Source: Seriola aureovittata (lineage: Eukaryota > Chordata > Actinopteri > Carangiformes > Carangidae). From it: DNA of 64,000 nucleotides. A model generated the notes under the pieces. That model ran no database searches, was not told where the DNA came from, and saw nothing but the letters and a program-made list of their open reading frames with translations. Numbering within the stretch: the first letter of the stretch is position 1; every line of letters begins with the position of its first letter. The stretch lies in the NCBI RefSeq assembly GCF_021018895.1, contig NC_079375.1, forward strand, positions 23,725,475-23,789,474. Direction: 5' to 3'. A program made the position numbers and the translations under genes. Shown piece by piece: positions 49,199-60,598 of this stretch.

Positions 49199-50293
49199 AT
49201 GATGACAAAGTGAAAACATTATTTTAAAACTAAAACTGAAATTACACATTAACATAAGTATTCACACCCTTTGCTAGCTCAGGTTCCTCTTCTTTGAGAT
49301 GTTTCTACACCTTGATTGGAGTCCACCTGTGGTAAATTCAAGTGACTGGACATGATTTGGAAAGACAATGTAGTGGAAAATGTATTTTGAAACTGCCTAA
49401 CCTATTGCCTTCACACTTTGTTACTATGCGTCAAAATACTTGTGTAGCAAAGGAAGTATGTCTGACTTACTTCCTCAAACAGGAACTGGGGGGTCAAGAT
49501 GAGGCAACAGTAAGTTTTATGGTCAAACATGAGGTAGCTGTAGGTTGCTAATTCTAGCAATGACCTTGTGAACATGTTCCTCGTGGTGTGTAAAATTAGA
49601 CTCAGAGCAGATTTTTGCTCATGGCTGTGGAGACCTTTGATCTTCTGTAAGCTTGAGGCCATTTGCAAATGCTCTAATAAACACATCCTTGTCATTGTTC
49701 CTTATTGCACAGATTTCTACCGCAGCACACATCTGTCTATAGAAGGTCTCACAGCATGTCAGAGAAAAAAAATCCAAGACACGAGGAGGAAGGAGCTGCC
49801 TGCAGAGAGACAGGATTGTGTCGAGGTACAGATCGTGGGAGGGATACAAAAAGAAATTCTGCTGCATTGAAGGTTCCCAACAGCACAGTGGTCTCCATCA
49901 TTCTTAAATGGAAGAAGTGTGGAACAACCAGGACTCTTTCTAGAGCTGGACGTCCGGCCAAACTGAGCAATCGGGGGTGGTCACTCTGGCTGAGCTCCAG
50001 AGATCCAGTGTGGAGATGGGTGAAACTTCCAGAAGCACAACCATCACCGCAGCACTCCACTGATCCGGGCTTTTAAGGAAGAGTGGGCAGACAGAAGCTT
50101 TCCCTCTGTGAGAGTTTGGACTCTCAGACTGTGAGAAACACGATTCTGAAAGAGAGATTGAAGTCTTTGGCCTCAATTCTAAGCTTTGTGTCTGCAGGAA
50201 ACGTGACGTGAAGCTCATAATTGGTTGTCCTTGCAACATGCAACATAACAAAATGTGGAGAAAAATTTAACAATTTCAGAATGCATTGTGTAT
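49199..50293 (+). pseudogene. Tc1-like transposon relic, transposase N-terminal part
   Basis: The left part (49199-49368) has ATGATGACAAAGTGAAAAC, CCTTGATTGGAGTCCACCTG and GACATGATTTGGAAAG, as in teleost Tc1 elements. After a 356-bp insertion the element resumes at 49725 with TCTGTCTATAGAAGGTCTCA. A reading frame starting at MSEKK (about 49759) contains ALKVPNSTVVSIILKWKK and RAGRPAKLSNRG, the paired-like helix-turn-helix DNA-binding region. A deletion follows the RG, and the catalytic DDE domain is almost entirely gone apart from a short FGL-type piece at about 50165. The right end has AACATAACAAAATGTGGAG. It is dead. Confidence 0.82.
49369..49724 (+). mobile_element. Probable solo LTR inserted into the Tc1 relic
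   Basis: This 356-bp block interrupts the Tc1 sequence between TTTGGAAAG and ACATCTGTCTAT, which are normally nearly adjacent. It starts TG and ends CA, and it carries a polyadenylation signal AATAAA at 49676-49681 followed by a T/G-rich stretch. It is flanked by GACAA and GCACA, which could be a diverged 5-bp target-site duplication. These are LTR features. The family is unknown. Confidence 0.5.
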
Positions 50294-50714
50294 ATCTCAC
50301 ACTTCAAGGTGACACACAGTCATAGGGCCAAAGGATAAAAATCTATTCAAAAATAAAGGCATGTTTCCAGTCATGGTGTGTCATCACATTATATTGGGCT
50401 GCATCCCTCTCAAACAATGTTTTAACAACAGATTTCAGGTTTGGTTTCTCTTTCAATAGAATGCAATTTCATGCCATGGCACAAACTGTAAATTTCAAAT
50501 CATCAAAGGTTTTGAATAAACTCCTCTGTAGGATTTATTGCAGCCCTGTGGCTTTAAACTGCATTATAGGCTACTGTATTACACACATGGTCTTAGAATA
50601 GAAAACAACTATGTCATGGTGAAAAACAAAATGTTTTCTGTATTTAACTGGCAAATGGGGAAAAATGACCAAGTACTCTGTCAACCCCTCCCTGACATCT
50701 CCTCTTTTGGATCT
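50294..50714. other. No gene seen
   Basis: AT-rich non-coding DNA after the Tc1 relic. Confidence 0.5.
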
Positions 50715-51105
50715 CTATGGACTTAGCACCTCCAGACTCTGTTTTCAGCTCCTTTTACGACTCCCATGCTTCTCCTCTTACCTCCCATTCACCTGTATGC
50801 TCCGCCCATTCTAAAACCTGTTTCCACTCATCAGCCCTGCAGTCACTTCAGCTGTCCCCACATGCACCTCATGGACTAATCAACCTGGGACCAGTTTACT
50901 CCCTTTGTTCCCTGTCGGATCAGCTCATCCTCTTTCCATGAGTTTCAAACCACCTGTTTTTTGTGCCTGTTTTTGCTCTTGTGTTCCTGCCTGTGAAAGT
51001 GTTTCCCCTCATCTGCCTGTTAGCCTGCTTTTAGTTATTATCTGAACTGAATCTGCCTGCTTGTGAGTCCTTTCCCTGTGTTCCTGGCTTCAGTCGTAAC
51101 AGCTC
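50715..51105 (+). repeat. Unclassified C/T-rich repeat, LTR-like end
   Basis: A pyrimidine-rich stretch with many CTGCCTG and CACCTG words finishes in GTTCCTGGCTTCAGTCGTAA followed by CAG. This style of end is seen in fish LTR elements. No 5' boundary or target-site duplication was found. Confidence 0.3.
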
Positions 51106-51309
51106 AGGGGCCCGGTGATCATCTGGCTTAAAATTGTCAATGGGAGAGTCCAGAGAGAAATACACCTTCTTCACCTCATCGCACTCCTCTGTGGGCAACA
51201 GCAGCCTGAGAATTGTTGCTATCGAAACTTTATCAGGTGATGATGGAGGATGGCTCTCGGGATTAGTGATGTGCAGACTGCAGTTACTGTATATCCATGG
51301 GCACTTTGG
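51034..51309 (-). other. Coding-like open frame, unidentified
   Basis: The minus strand is open for 92 codons between stops at 51310-51312 and 51031-51033, without needing an ATG. The stretch from 51309 to 51106 reads like a real protein: KCPWIYSNCSLHITNPE, then DKVSIATILRLLLPTEECDE and VKKVYFSLDSPIDNFKPDD. It then runs into the C/T-rich repeat. It may be an exon or a relic cut by a repeat insertion. I do not recognise the family. Confidence 0.35.
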
Positions 51310-51312
51310 TTA

Positions 51313-52919
51313 ATACAAGGATCGGGTGGGCCAGGATTGTGACTGGTTTGTGGTTGGGTGAAATAATGTATGAGGAAAATATTAATTACATTCTCTAAAA
51401 TGTGAACATATATTAAGCTTAATTTTTCACCAGGTGCGAATTTAGACTGTTTAGGATGCTGAAACTGTTCAGGAAATAGCAGTTACATACAGAATTTTAA
51501 TGTCTACCTGTGTCCGGGCTATTGTGGAAATGCCTGTTGCCATTTTCATTTTTTCCAAAAAGAGGACAACTTAAACTAAAAGTTTGTTCATTTGAAACCA
51601 GCCTATTTTACTGTAATATGTTACCATATCATATCACCACGTATCCCACTGAGAAATAATGGTAATGTATAATCTAAATCATGGAAAAAGCAAAAGTCAT
51701 GGGTTCGCCTTAGTCATTACGATTCATCCTCTAGGGACCATGGATGTGTATCCAATATTTATTGGTGATCTATTTGATAGTTAAGAGTTTACAGTCTAGA
51801 TCAAAGTGGTGGAACAGATTGCCATGGAGCCATGCAGCTAGCATAGCTACAAGCCAGCCAATCACAGTTGTTGGGTCTCCATGTGGTCTCTCTTTGGTGG
51901 CTTATCTGTAACAAGTATTTATATTTTTGAGGAGTGTAAAGTCAGCTTCATGCCAACATGTTGTTGAGGTGACAGATGGTTTGTAATTCAGCTCCAGCCC
52001 AAAAATGCTGAAACTGTAATTGATGCACAAACATTAATTTCACCATTTTTCTATACATATGGGCAGAGAGGGACGATAGTTCCAATTATATGTGTGAAGG
52101 TACAGTATGTATGCCATAATGTTAGATCCTGTTGCCAGGCTTTGATTAAGACCTTCCATCCCCCAACCGTGCACCATCAAACATTGATAAAACATCCTGT
52201 GAGAGTACAAATTCTTACATCTCCACATCCTTAAAACTCCTCAGAGACACCTCAAAGATTTCCGGATCTTGTCTTCTGAGTTTCCAAATGAGCCATACCC
52301 ATTCACAGAAGTCTCGTTCCTGATCCTCCCCTCCCCGTGCAATAGCCTGAAGCAGATTGTGGAGATCAAGTCAGGTCAGCTCCAACTCCTTTGCTTTTTA
52401 TTTCATTATTTTCAAGACAGCCAGGGGAAGCCTCCTCTCTACTCCCTGTCCTAAGGATATGATGATAGCAAGTCAATTCCCTGTGCTCTCCCATTTTCTG
52501 CTTACTCCCTTGTATCTGACAGTAACTTAGAGTGTTGCTGTTCACTGTCATTGGTGTTTACCTTCTCTGTCTCACCTCTAAGTTTGAGTTTAGTTCCTTC
52601 TGCAACTCTTTCACTTTCCCTCCTTTGCAGTTTTGTTTTCTCCCTATATCTCTCTTTCATTATTTCCTTTTCAGTTGAACCCAACCCTTGTCTGACATTT
52701 CTTCCTTGTCTTTGTCTTCTAACTCTCATCTTTATTATTCAGGAAAAAATTCAGATTACCTGGGTCTCCTGTGATGGGCCTTCTATGATGGCCCTGAGAG
52801 CTCAACGTGCTCCAAGTTAAAAACCATGAAAGTATTATGAGTATTTGCAGCACATGTTGTCAAATTGATGAAGATTTTCTTTTGAATTTCTTTGTGTTTT
52901 GTCTATTTTCATGTCAGAA
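51313..52919. other. 1.6 kb without a recognised gene
   Basis: Positions 52510-52740 are strongly pyrimidine-rich, which explains the overlapping open frames there on both strands. The 52269-52454 (+) frame has no domain I know. No RNA gene was seen. Confidence 0.45.
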
Positions 52920-53450
52920 ATGCCCACACGTAAATATAATATATGTACATGTTTTGAATTTCCATGTATGAAAATTATGTACATATGAAGTAAGATGATA
53001 TATGTATTTTAAAGTGTAGCCTATATATATAAAGATTACATATGTAACCTGTTAGAAAATGGAGAAATAATATATATTAACGTATTTGTATAGCTAATAG
53101 AAACATGTAATTCTGTTTATATTACAGACATAAGTTACGGATATATATTTCCATCTCAAAGGCTGTCAGTATATGTTGATATGATATGTATATAATTTAA
53201 AGACATATATGTTTAAATTTCATAAGAAATTATGCAGAAAATCATGTACAGACATATAAAGTTTAAATTAATATGCATGTTTTAATAAAATTGCATTTTT
53301 TTTGTTTCTTGTATTTTATAAATAGATCTTCATATGTCCAGATGATGTTTTTATGTCATAATAATATATCTTCTTGTAGGTGACACAAATGGTAACATCA
53401 CTTTTGATATAGGAACATTTATGATATATATATATATGTCATAAGTCATA
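52920..53450 (+). repeat. AT-rich segment paralogous to 47.74-48.33 kb, copy 2, abutting the satellite
   Basis: Carries the same ordered blocks as copy 1: TCCATCTCAAAGGCTGTCAG, AAATTTCATAAGAAATTA, TTTTAATAAAATTGCAT and GTAGGTGACACAAATGG followed by TAACATCACTTTTGATATAG. Where copy 1 ends in TATGTCATATGTTACG, this copy reads TATGTCATAAGTCATAGTAT and continues straight into satellite modules. Confidence 0.65.
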
Positions 53451-54299
53451 GTATACTAAGACATGAAAAATTCATACTATATTAAAAAACGTCAAAACAT
53501 CATAGTATAGTAAGGCATAAAAATATCAACAAAACGTCATAGTATATTACGGCATAAAAACATCAAAAATCGTCATAGTATAGCCAGGCATAAAAGTGTG
53601 AAAAAACGTCATAGTATAGTAAGGCATAAAAACGTCATAGTATAGTAATGCATAAAAGTGTCCAAAAATGTCATAGTATATTAAGTTATAATAAATTATA
53701 GTATAGTATGGCATAAAAATGTCATATTATAATAAGGCATGAAAACATCAAAAAATTTCATATTATAATGAGGCATAAAAACGTCATAGTATAATAAGGC
53801 ATAAAAACATCAAAAAATGTTATGGTATAATATGGCATAAAAATGTCACAAAACGTCATAATATAGTAAGGCATAAAAATGTAAAAAAATGTCATAGTAT
53901 ATTAAGGCATAAAAATATCAAAAAACTTCATAGTATAGTAAGGCATAAAAACGTCATAGTATAGTAAGACATAAAAATGTAAAAAAATGTCATAGTATAT
54001 TAAGGCATAAAAATATCAAAAAACGTCATAGTATAGTAAAGCATAAAAATGTCAAAAAACGTCATAGTATATTAAGTTATAAAAACATTATAGTATAGTA
54101 TGGCATAAAAATGTCACAAAACGTCATAGTATATTAAGTTATAAAAACATTATAGTATAGTATGGCATAAAAATGTCACAAAACGTCATAGTATAGTAAG
54201 GCATAAAAATGTCAAAAAATGTCATAGTACAGTAAGGCATAAAAATGTCAAAAAACATCATAGTATAGTAAGGCATGAAAACGTCATAGTATAGTAAGG

Positions 54300-56960
54300 C
54301 ATAAAAATGTCAAAAAATGTCATAGTATATTAAGGCATAAAAATATCAAAAAACGTCATAGTATAGTAAGGCATAAAAATTGTCAAAAAACGTCATGGTA
54401 TAATAATGCATATAAATGTAAAAAAAAACGTCATAGTATAGTGAGGCATAAAAATGTCATAATATAATGAGGAATAAAAACGTCATAGTATAATAAGGCA
54501 CAAAAATAGCAAAAAACGTCATAGTATAATAAGGAATAAAAATGTCAAAAAAACATCATAATATAGTAAGGCATAAAAATGTCAAAAGACGTTATAGTGT
54601 ATTAAGGCATAAAAACGTCATAGTATAATAAGGAATAAAAATGTCAAAAAAACATCATAGTATAAGAAGGCATAAAAATGTCAAAAAACATCATAGTATA
54701 ATAAGGCATAAAAGGGTCAAAAAACGTCATAGTATATTAAGTTATAAAAAATTATAGTATAGTATGGCATAAAAATGTCACAAAACGTCATAGTATAATA
54801 AGGCATGAAAACATCAAAAAATGTCATATTATAATGAGGCATAAAAACGTCATAGTATAATAAGGCATAAAAACATCAAAAAACGTCATAGTATAATAAG
54901 GCATGAAAACATCAAAAAATGTCATATTATAATGGGGTATAAAAACGTCATAGTATAGTAAGGCATAAAAACGTCATAGTATAGTAAGGCATAAAAATGT
55001 AAAAAAATGTCATAGTATAGTAAGGCATAAAAATGTAAAAAAAACGTCATTGTATAGTAAGGCATAAAAATGTAAAAAAATGTCATAGTATAATAAGGCA
55101 TAAAAATGTCAAAAAACGTCATGGTATAATAAGTTATAAAAAATTATAGTATAGTATGGCATAAAAATGTCACAAAACGTCATAGTATAATAAGGCATGA
55201 AAACATCAAAAAATGTCATATTATAATGGGGCATAAAAATGTCATAGTATAATAAGGCATAAAAATATCACAAAACGTCATAGTATAGTAAGGCATCAAA
55301 ATGTCAAAAAACGTCATAGTATAGTAAGGCATAAAAACGTCATAGTATAATAAGGCATAAAAATGTCAAAAAACGTCATAGTATAATAAGGCATAAAAAT
55401 GTCAAAAAACGTCATAGTATAATAAGGCATAAAAATGTCAAAAAACGTCATAGTATAATAAGGCATAAAAACGTCATACTATAATAAGGCACAAAAACAG
55501 CAAAAAACGTCATAGTATAATAAGACATAAAAATGTCAAAAAACGTCATAGTATAATAAGGCATAAAAATGTCAGAAAACGTTATAGTGTATTAAGGCAT
55601 AAAATAGTCATGGTATAATAAGGCATAAAAATGTCAAAAAAACATCATAGTATAGTAAGGCATAAAAATGTCAAAAAACATCATAGTATAATAAGGCATA
55701 AAAATGTCACAAAACGTCATAGTATAATAAGGCATGAAAACATCAAAAAATGTCATATTATAATGAGGCATAAAAATGTCATAGTATAATAAGGCATAAA
55801 AATGTCAAAAAACGTCATAGTATAGTAAGGCATAAAAACGTCATTGTATAATAAGGCATAAAAATGTCAAAAAACGTTATAGTGTAGTAAGGCATGAAAG
55901 CGTCATAGTATAAAAAGGCATAAAAATGTAAAAAAATGTCATAGTATATTAAGGCATAAAAATATCAAAAAACGTCATAGTATAGTAAGGCATAAAATTG
56001 TCAAAAAACGTCATGGTATAATAATGCATATAAATGTAAAAAAAAACGTCATAGTATAGTGAGGCATAAAAATGTCATAATATAATGAGGAATAAAAACG
56101 TCATAGTATAATAAGGCACAAAAATAGCAAAAAACGTCATAGTATATAAGGCATAAAAATGTCAAAAAAACATCATAATATAGTAAGGCATAAAAATGTC
56201 AAAAAACGTTATAGTGTATTAAGGCATGAAAACGTCATAGTATAATAAGGCATAAAAATGTCAAAAAAACATCATAGTATAGAAAGGCATAAAAATGTCA
56301 AAAAACATCATAGTATAATAAGGCATAAAAGTGTCAAAAAACGTCATAGTATATTAAGTTATAAAAAATTATAGTATAGTATGGCATAAAAATGTCACAA
56401 AACGTCATAGTATAATAAGGCATGAAAACATCAAAAAATGTCATATTATAATGAGGCATAAAAACGTCATAGTATAATAAGGCATAAAAACATCAAAAAA
56501 CGTCATAGTATAATAAGGCATGAAAACATCAAAAAATGTCATATTATAATGGGGTATAAAAACGTCATAGTATAGTAAGGCATAAAAACGTCATAGTATA
56601 GTAAGGCATAAAAATGTAAAAAAATGTCATAGTATAGTAAGGCATAAAAATGTAAAAAAACGTCATTGTATAGTAAGGCATAAAAATGTAAAAAAATGTC
56701 ATAGTATAATAAGGCATAAAAATGTCAAAAAACGTCATGGTATAATAAGTTATAAAAAATTATAGTATAGTATGGCATAAAAATGTCACAAAACGTCATA
56801 GTATAATAAGGCATGAAAACATCAAAAAATGTCATATTATAATGGGGCATAAAAATGTCATAGTATAATAAGGCATAAAAATATCAAAAAACGTCATAGT
56901 ATAGTAAGGCATAAAAATGTCAAAAAACGTCATAGTATAGTAAGGCATAAAAACGTCATA
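54300..56960. repeat. Higher-order repeat, about 1.617-kb period, nearly two copies
   Basis: The rare variant series repeats in the same order. ACGTCATAGTATATTAAGTT is at 54724 and 56341, ACGTCATGGTATAATAAGTT is at 55116 and 56732, and the block beginning GTATAGTAAGGCATAAAA is at 54361 and 55980. The offsets are 1617, 1616 and 1619. Confidence 0.85.
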
Positions 56961-57265
56961 GTATAATAAGGCATAAAAATGTCAAAAAACGTCATAGTAT
57001 AATGAGGCATAAAAACGTCATAGTATAATAAGGCATAAAAATGTCAAAAAACGTCATAGTATAGTAAGGCATAAAAACGTCATTGTATAATAAGGCATAA
57101 AAATGTCAAAAAACGTTATAGTGTAGTAAGGCATGAAAGCGTCATAGTATAATAAGGCATAAAAATGTCAAAAAAACATCATATTATAGTAAGGCATAAA
57201 AATGTCAAAAAACGTCATAGTATAGTAAGGCATAAAAACGTCATAGTATAATAAGACATAAAAAT

Positions 57266-60092
57266 GTCAAAAAACGTCATAGTGTACTAAGGCATAAAAT
57301 CGTCATAGTATAATAAGGCATAAAAACGTCATGGTATAATAAGGCATAAAAATTTCAAAAAAACGTCATAGTATAGTAAGGCATAAAAACGTCGTAGTAT
57401 ATTAAGGCATAAAATTATCATAGTATAATAAGGCATAAAAACGTGAAAAAACGTCATAGTATAATAAGGCATAAAAATGTCAAAAAAACATCATAGTATA
57501 GTAAGGCATAAAAACGTCATAGTATAGTAAGGCATAAAAATGTCAAAAAAACGTCATAGTATAGTAAGGCATAAAAATGTCAAAAAACGTCATAGTATAG
57601 TAAGGCATAAAAACGTCGTAGTATATTAAGGCATAAAATTATCATAGTATAATAAGGCATAAAAACGTGAAAAAACGTCATAGTATAATAAGGCATAAAA
57701 ATGTCAAAAAAACATCATAGTATAGTAAGGCATAAAAACGTCATAGTATAGTAAGGCATAAAAATGTCAAAAAAACGTCATAGTATAGTAAGGCATAAAA
57801 ACGTCGTAGTATATTAAGGCATAAAATTGTCATAGTATAATAAGGCATAAAAACTTGAAAAAACGTCATAGTATAATATGGCATAAAAATGTCAAAAATA
57901 CATCATAGTATAGTAAGGCATAAAAACGTCATAGTATAATAACGCATAAAAACGTCAAAAAACGTCATAGTATAATGAGGCATAAAAACGTCATAGTATA
58001 ATAAAGCACAAAAACAGCAAAAAACGTCATAGTATAATAAGGCATAAAAATGTCAAAAAACGTCATAGTATAGTAAGGCATAAAATCGTCATAATATAAT
58101 AAGGCATAAAAATGTCAAAAAACGTTATAGTATAATAGGCATTAAAATTTTAAAAAAAACGTCATAGTATAGTGAGGCATAAAAACGTCATAGTATAATG
58201 AGGCATAAAAACGTCATAGTATAATAAGGCACAAAAACAGCAAAAAACGTCATAGTATAATAAGGCACAAAAATGTCAAAAAACGTCATAGTTTAGTAAG
58301 GCATAAAAACGTCAAAGTATAATAAGGCATAAAAATGTCAAAAAACGTTATAGTGTAGTAAGGCATGAAAGCGTCATAGTATAATAAGGCATAAAAATGT
58401 CAAAAAAACATCATATTATAGTAAGGCATAAAAATGTCAAAAAACGTCATAGTATAGTAAGGCATAAAAATGTCAAAAAACGTCATAGTATAATGAGGCA
58501 TAAAAACGTCATAGTATAATAAGGCACAAAAACAGCAAAAAACGTCATAGTATAATAAGGCATAAAAATGTCAAAAAACGTCATAGTATAGTAAGGCATA
58601 AAAACGTCATAGTATGATAAGGCATAAAAATGTCAAAAAAACATCATAGTATAGTAAGGCATAAAAATGTCAAAAAACGTCATAGTATAGTAAGGCATAA
58701 AAACGTCATAGTATAATAAGGCATAAAAATGTCAAAAAATGTCACAGTACAATGAGGCATAAAAACGTCATAGTATAATAAGGCACAAAAACAGCAAAAA
58801 ACGTCATAGTATAATAAGGAATAAAAATGTCACAAAACGTCATAGTATAATAAGGCATGAAAACATCAAAAAATGTCATATTATAATGAGGCATAAAAAT
58901 GTCATAGTATAATAAGGCATAAAAATGTCAAAAAACGTCATAGTATAGTAAGGCATAAAAACGTCATTGTATAATAAGGCATAAAAATGTCAAAAAACGT
59001 TATAGTGTAGTAAGGCATAAAAACGTCATAGTATAATAAGGCATAAAAATGTCAAAAAAACATCATAGTATAGTAAGGCATAAAAATGTCAAAAAACGTC
59101 ATAGTATAGTAAGGCATAAAAACGTCATAGTATAATAAGGCATAAAAATGTCAAAAAATGTCACAGTACAATGAGGCATAAAAACGTCATAGTATAATAA
59201 GGCACAAAAACAGCAAAAAACGTCATAGTATAATAAGGCATAAAAATGTCACAAAACGTCATAGTATAATAAGGCATGAAAACATCAAAAAATGTCATAT
59301 TATAATGAGGCATAAAAATGTCATAGTATAATAAGGCATAAAAATGTCAAAAAACGTCATAGTATAGTAAGGCATAAAAACGTCATTGTATAATAAGGCA
59401 TAAAAATGTCAAAAAACGTTATAGTGTAGTAAGGCATAAAAATGTCAAAAAACGTCATAGTATAGTAAGGCATAAAAACGTCATAGTATAATAAGGCATA
59501 AAAATGTCAAAAAACGTCATAGTATAGTAAGGCATAAAAACGTCATAGTATAATAAGACATAAAAATGTCAAAAAACGTCATAGTGTACTAAGGCATAAA
59601 ATCGTCATAGTATAATAAGGCATAAAAACGTCATGGTATAATAAGGCATAAAAATTTCAAAAAAACGTCATAGTATAGTAAGGCATAAAAACGTCGTAGT
59701 ATATTAAGGCATAAAATTATCATAGTATAATAAGGCATAAAAACGTGAAAAAACGTCATAGTATAATAAGGCATAAAAATGTCAAAAAAACATCATAGTA
59801 TAGTAAGGCATAAAAACGTCATAGTATAGTAAGGCATAAAAATGTCAAAAAAACGTCATAGTATAGTAAGGCATAAAAATGTCAAAAAACGTCATAGTAT
59901 AGTAAGGCATAAAAACGTCGTAGTATATTAAGGCATAAAATTATCATAGTATAATAAGGCATAAAAACGTGAAAAAACGTCATAGTATAATAAGGCATAA
60001 AAATGTCAAAAAAACATCATAGTATAGTAAGGCATAAAAACGTCATAGTATAGTAAGGCATAAAAATGTCAAAAAAACGTCATAGTATAGTA
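57266..60092. repeat. Higher-order repeat, 2302-bp offset
   Basis: The stretch 57266-57790 recurs at 59568-60092 with a constant offset. AGTGTACTAAGG is at 57281 and 59583, AATTTC at 57351 and 59653, and the rare CGTCGTAG at 57390/59692 and 57614/59916. Confidence 0.85.
58602..59439. repeat. 419-bp tandem higher-order duplication
   Basis: Two adjacent units show a constant 419-bp offset. The rare GTCACAGTAC is at 58741 and 59160, and AAACATCAAAAAATGTC is at 58861 and 59280. The copies differ by only a few bases. Confidence 0.85.
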
Positions 60093-60598
60093 AGGCATAA
60101 AAATGTCAAAAAACGTCATAGTATAATGACGCATAAAAACGTCATAGTATAATAAGGCACAAAAACAGTAAAAAACGTCATAGTATAATAAGGCATAAAA
60201 ATGTCAAAAAAACATCATAGTATAGTAAGGCATAAAAATGTCAAAAAAAGTCATAGTGTACTAAGGCATAAAATCGTCATAGTATAATAAGGCATAAAAA
60301 TGTCAAAAAAACGTCATAGTATAGTAAGGCATAAAAATGTCAAAAAAACGTCATAGTATAGTAAGGCATAAAAATGTCAAAAAACGTCATAGTACAGTAA
60401 GGCATAAAAACGTCGTAGTATATTAAGGCATAAAATTGTCATAGTATAATAAGGCATGAAAACATCAAAAAATGTCATATTATAATGTGGCATAAAAATG
60501 TCATAGTATAATAAGGCATAAAAATGTCAAAAAAACATCATAGTATAGTAAGGCATAAAAATGTCAAAAAACGTCATAGTATAGTAAGGCATAAAATC

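Noticed and set aside
49705..50076. Intact transposase gene
   Set aside because: Only the DNA-binding part is readable. A deletion follows the helix-turn-helix region and the catalytic domain is missing.
54922..55122. 66-codon frame with repeated MPYYTMTFF-type peptide as a small repetitive protein gene
   Set aside because: It is simply the minus-strand translation of the satellite modules. Similar frames would arise by chance wherever the module phase avoids stops.
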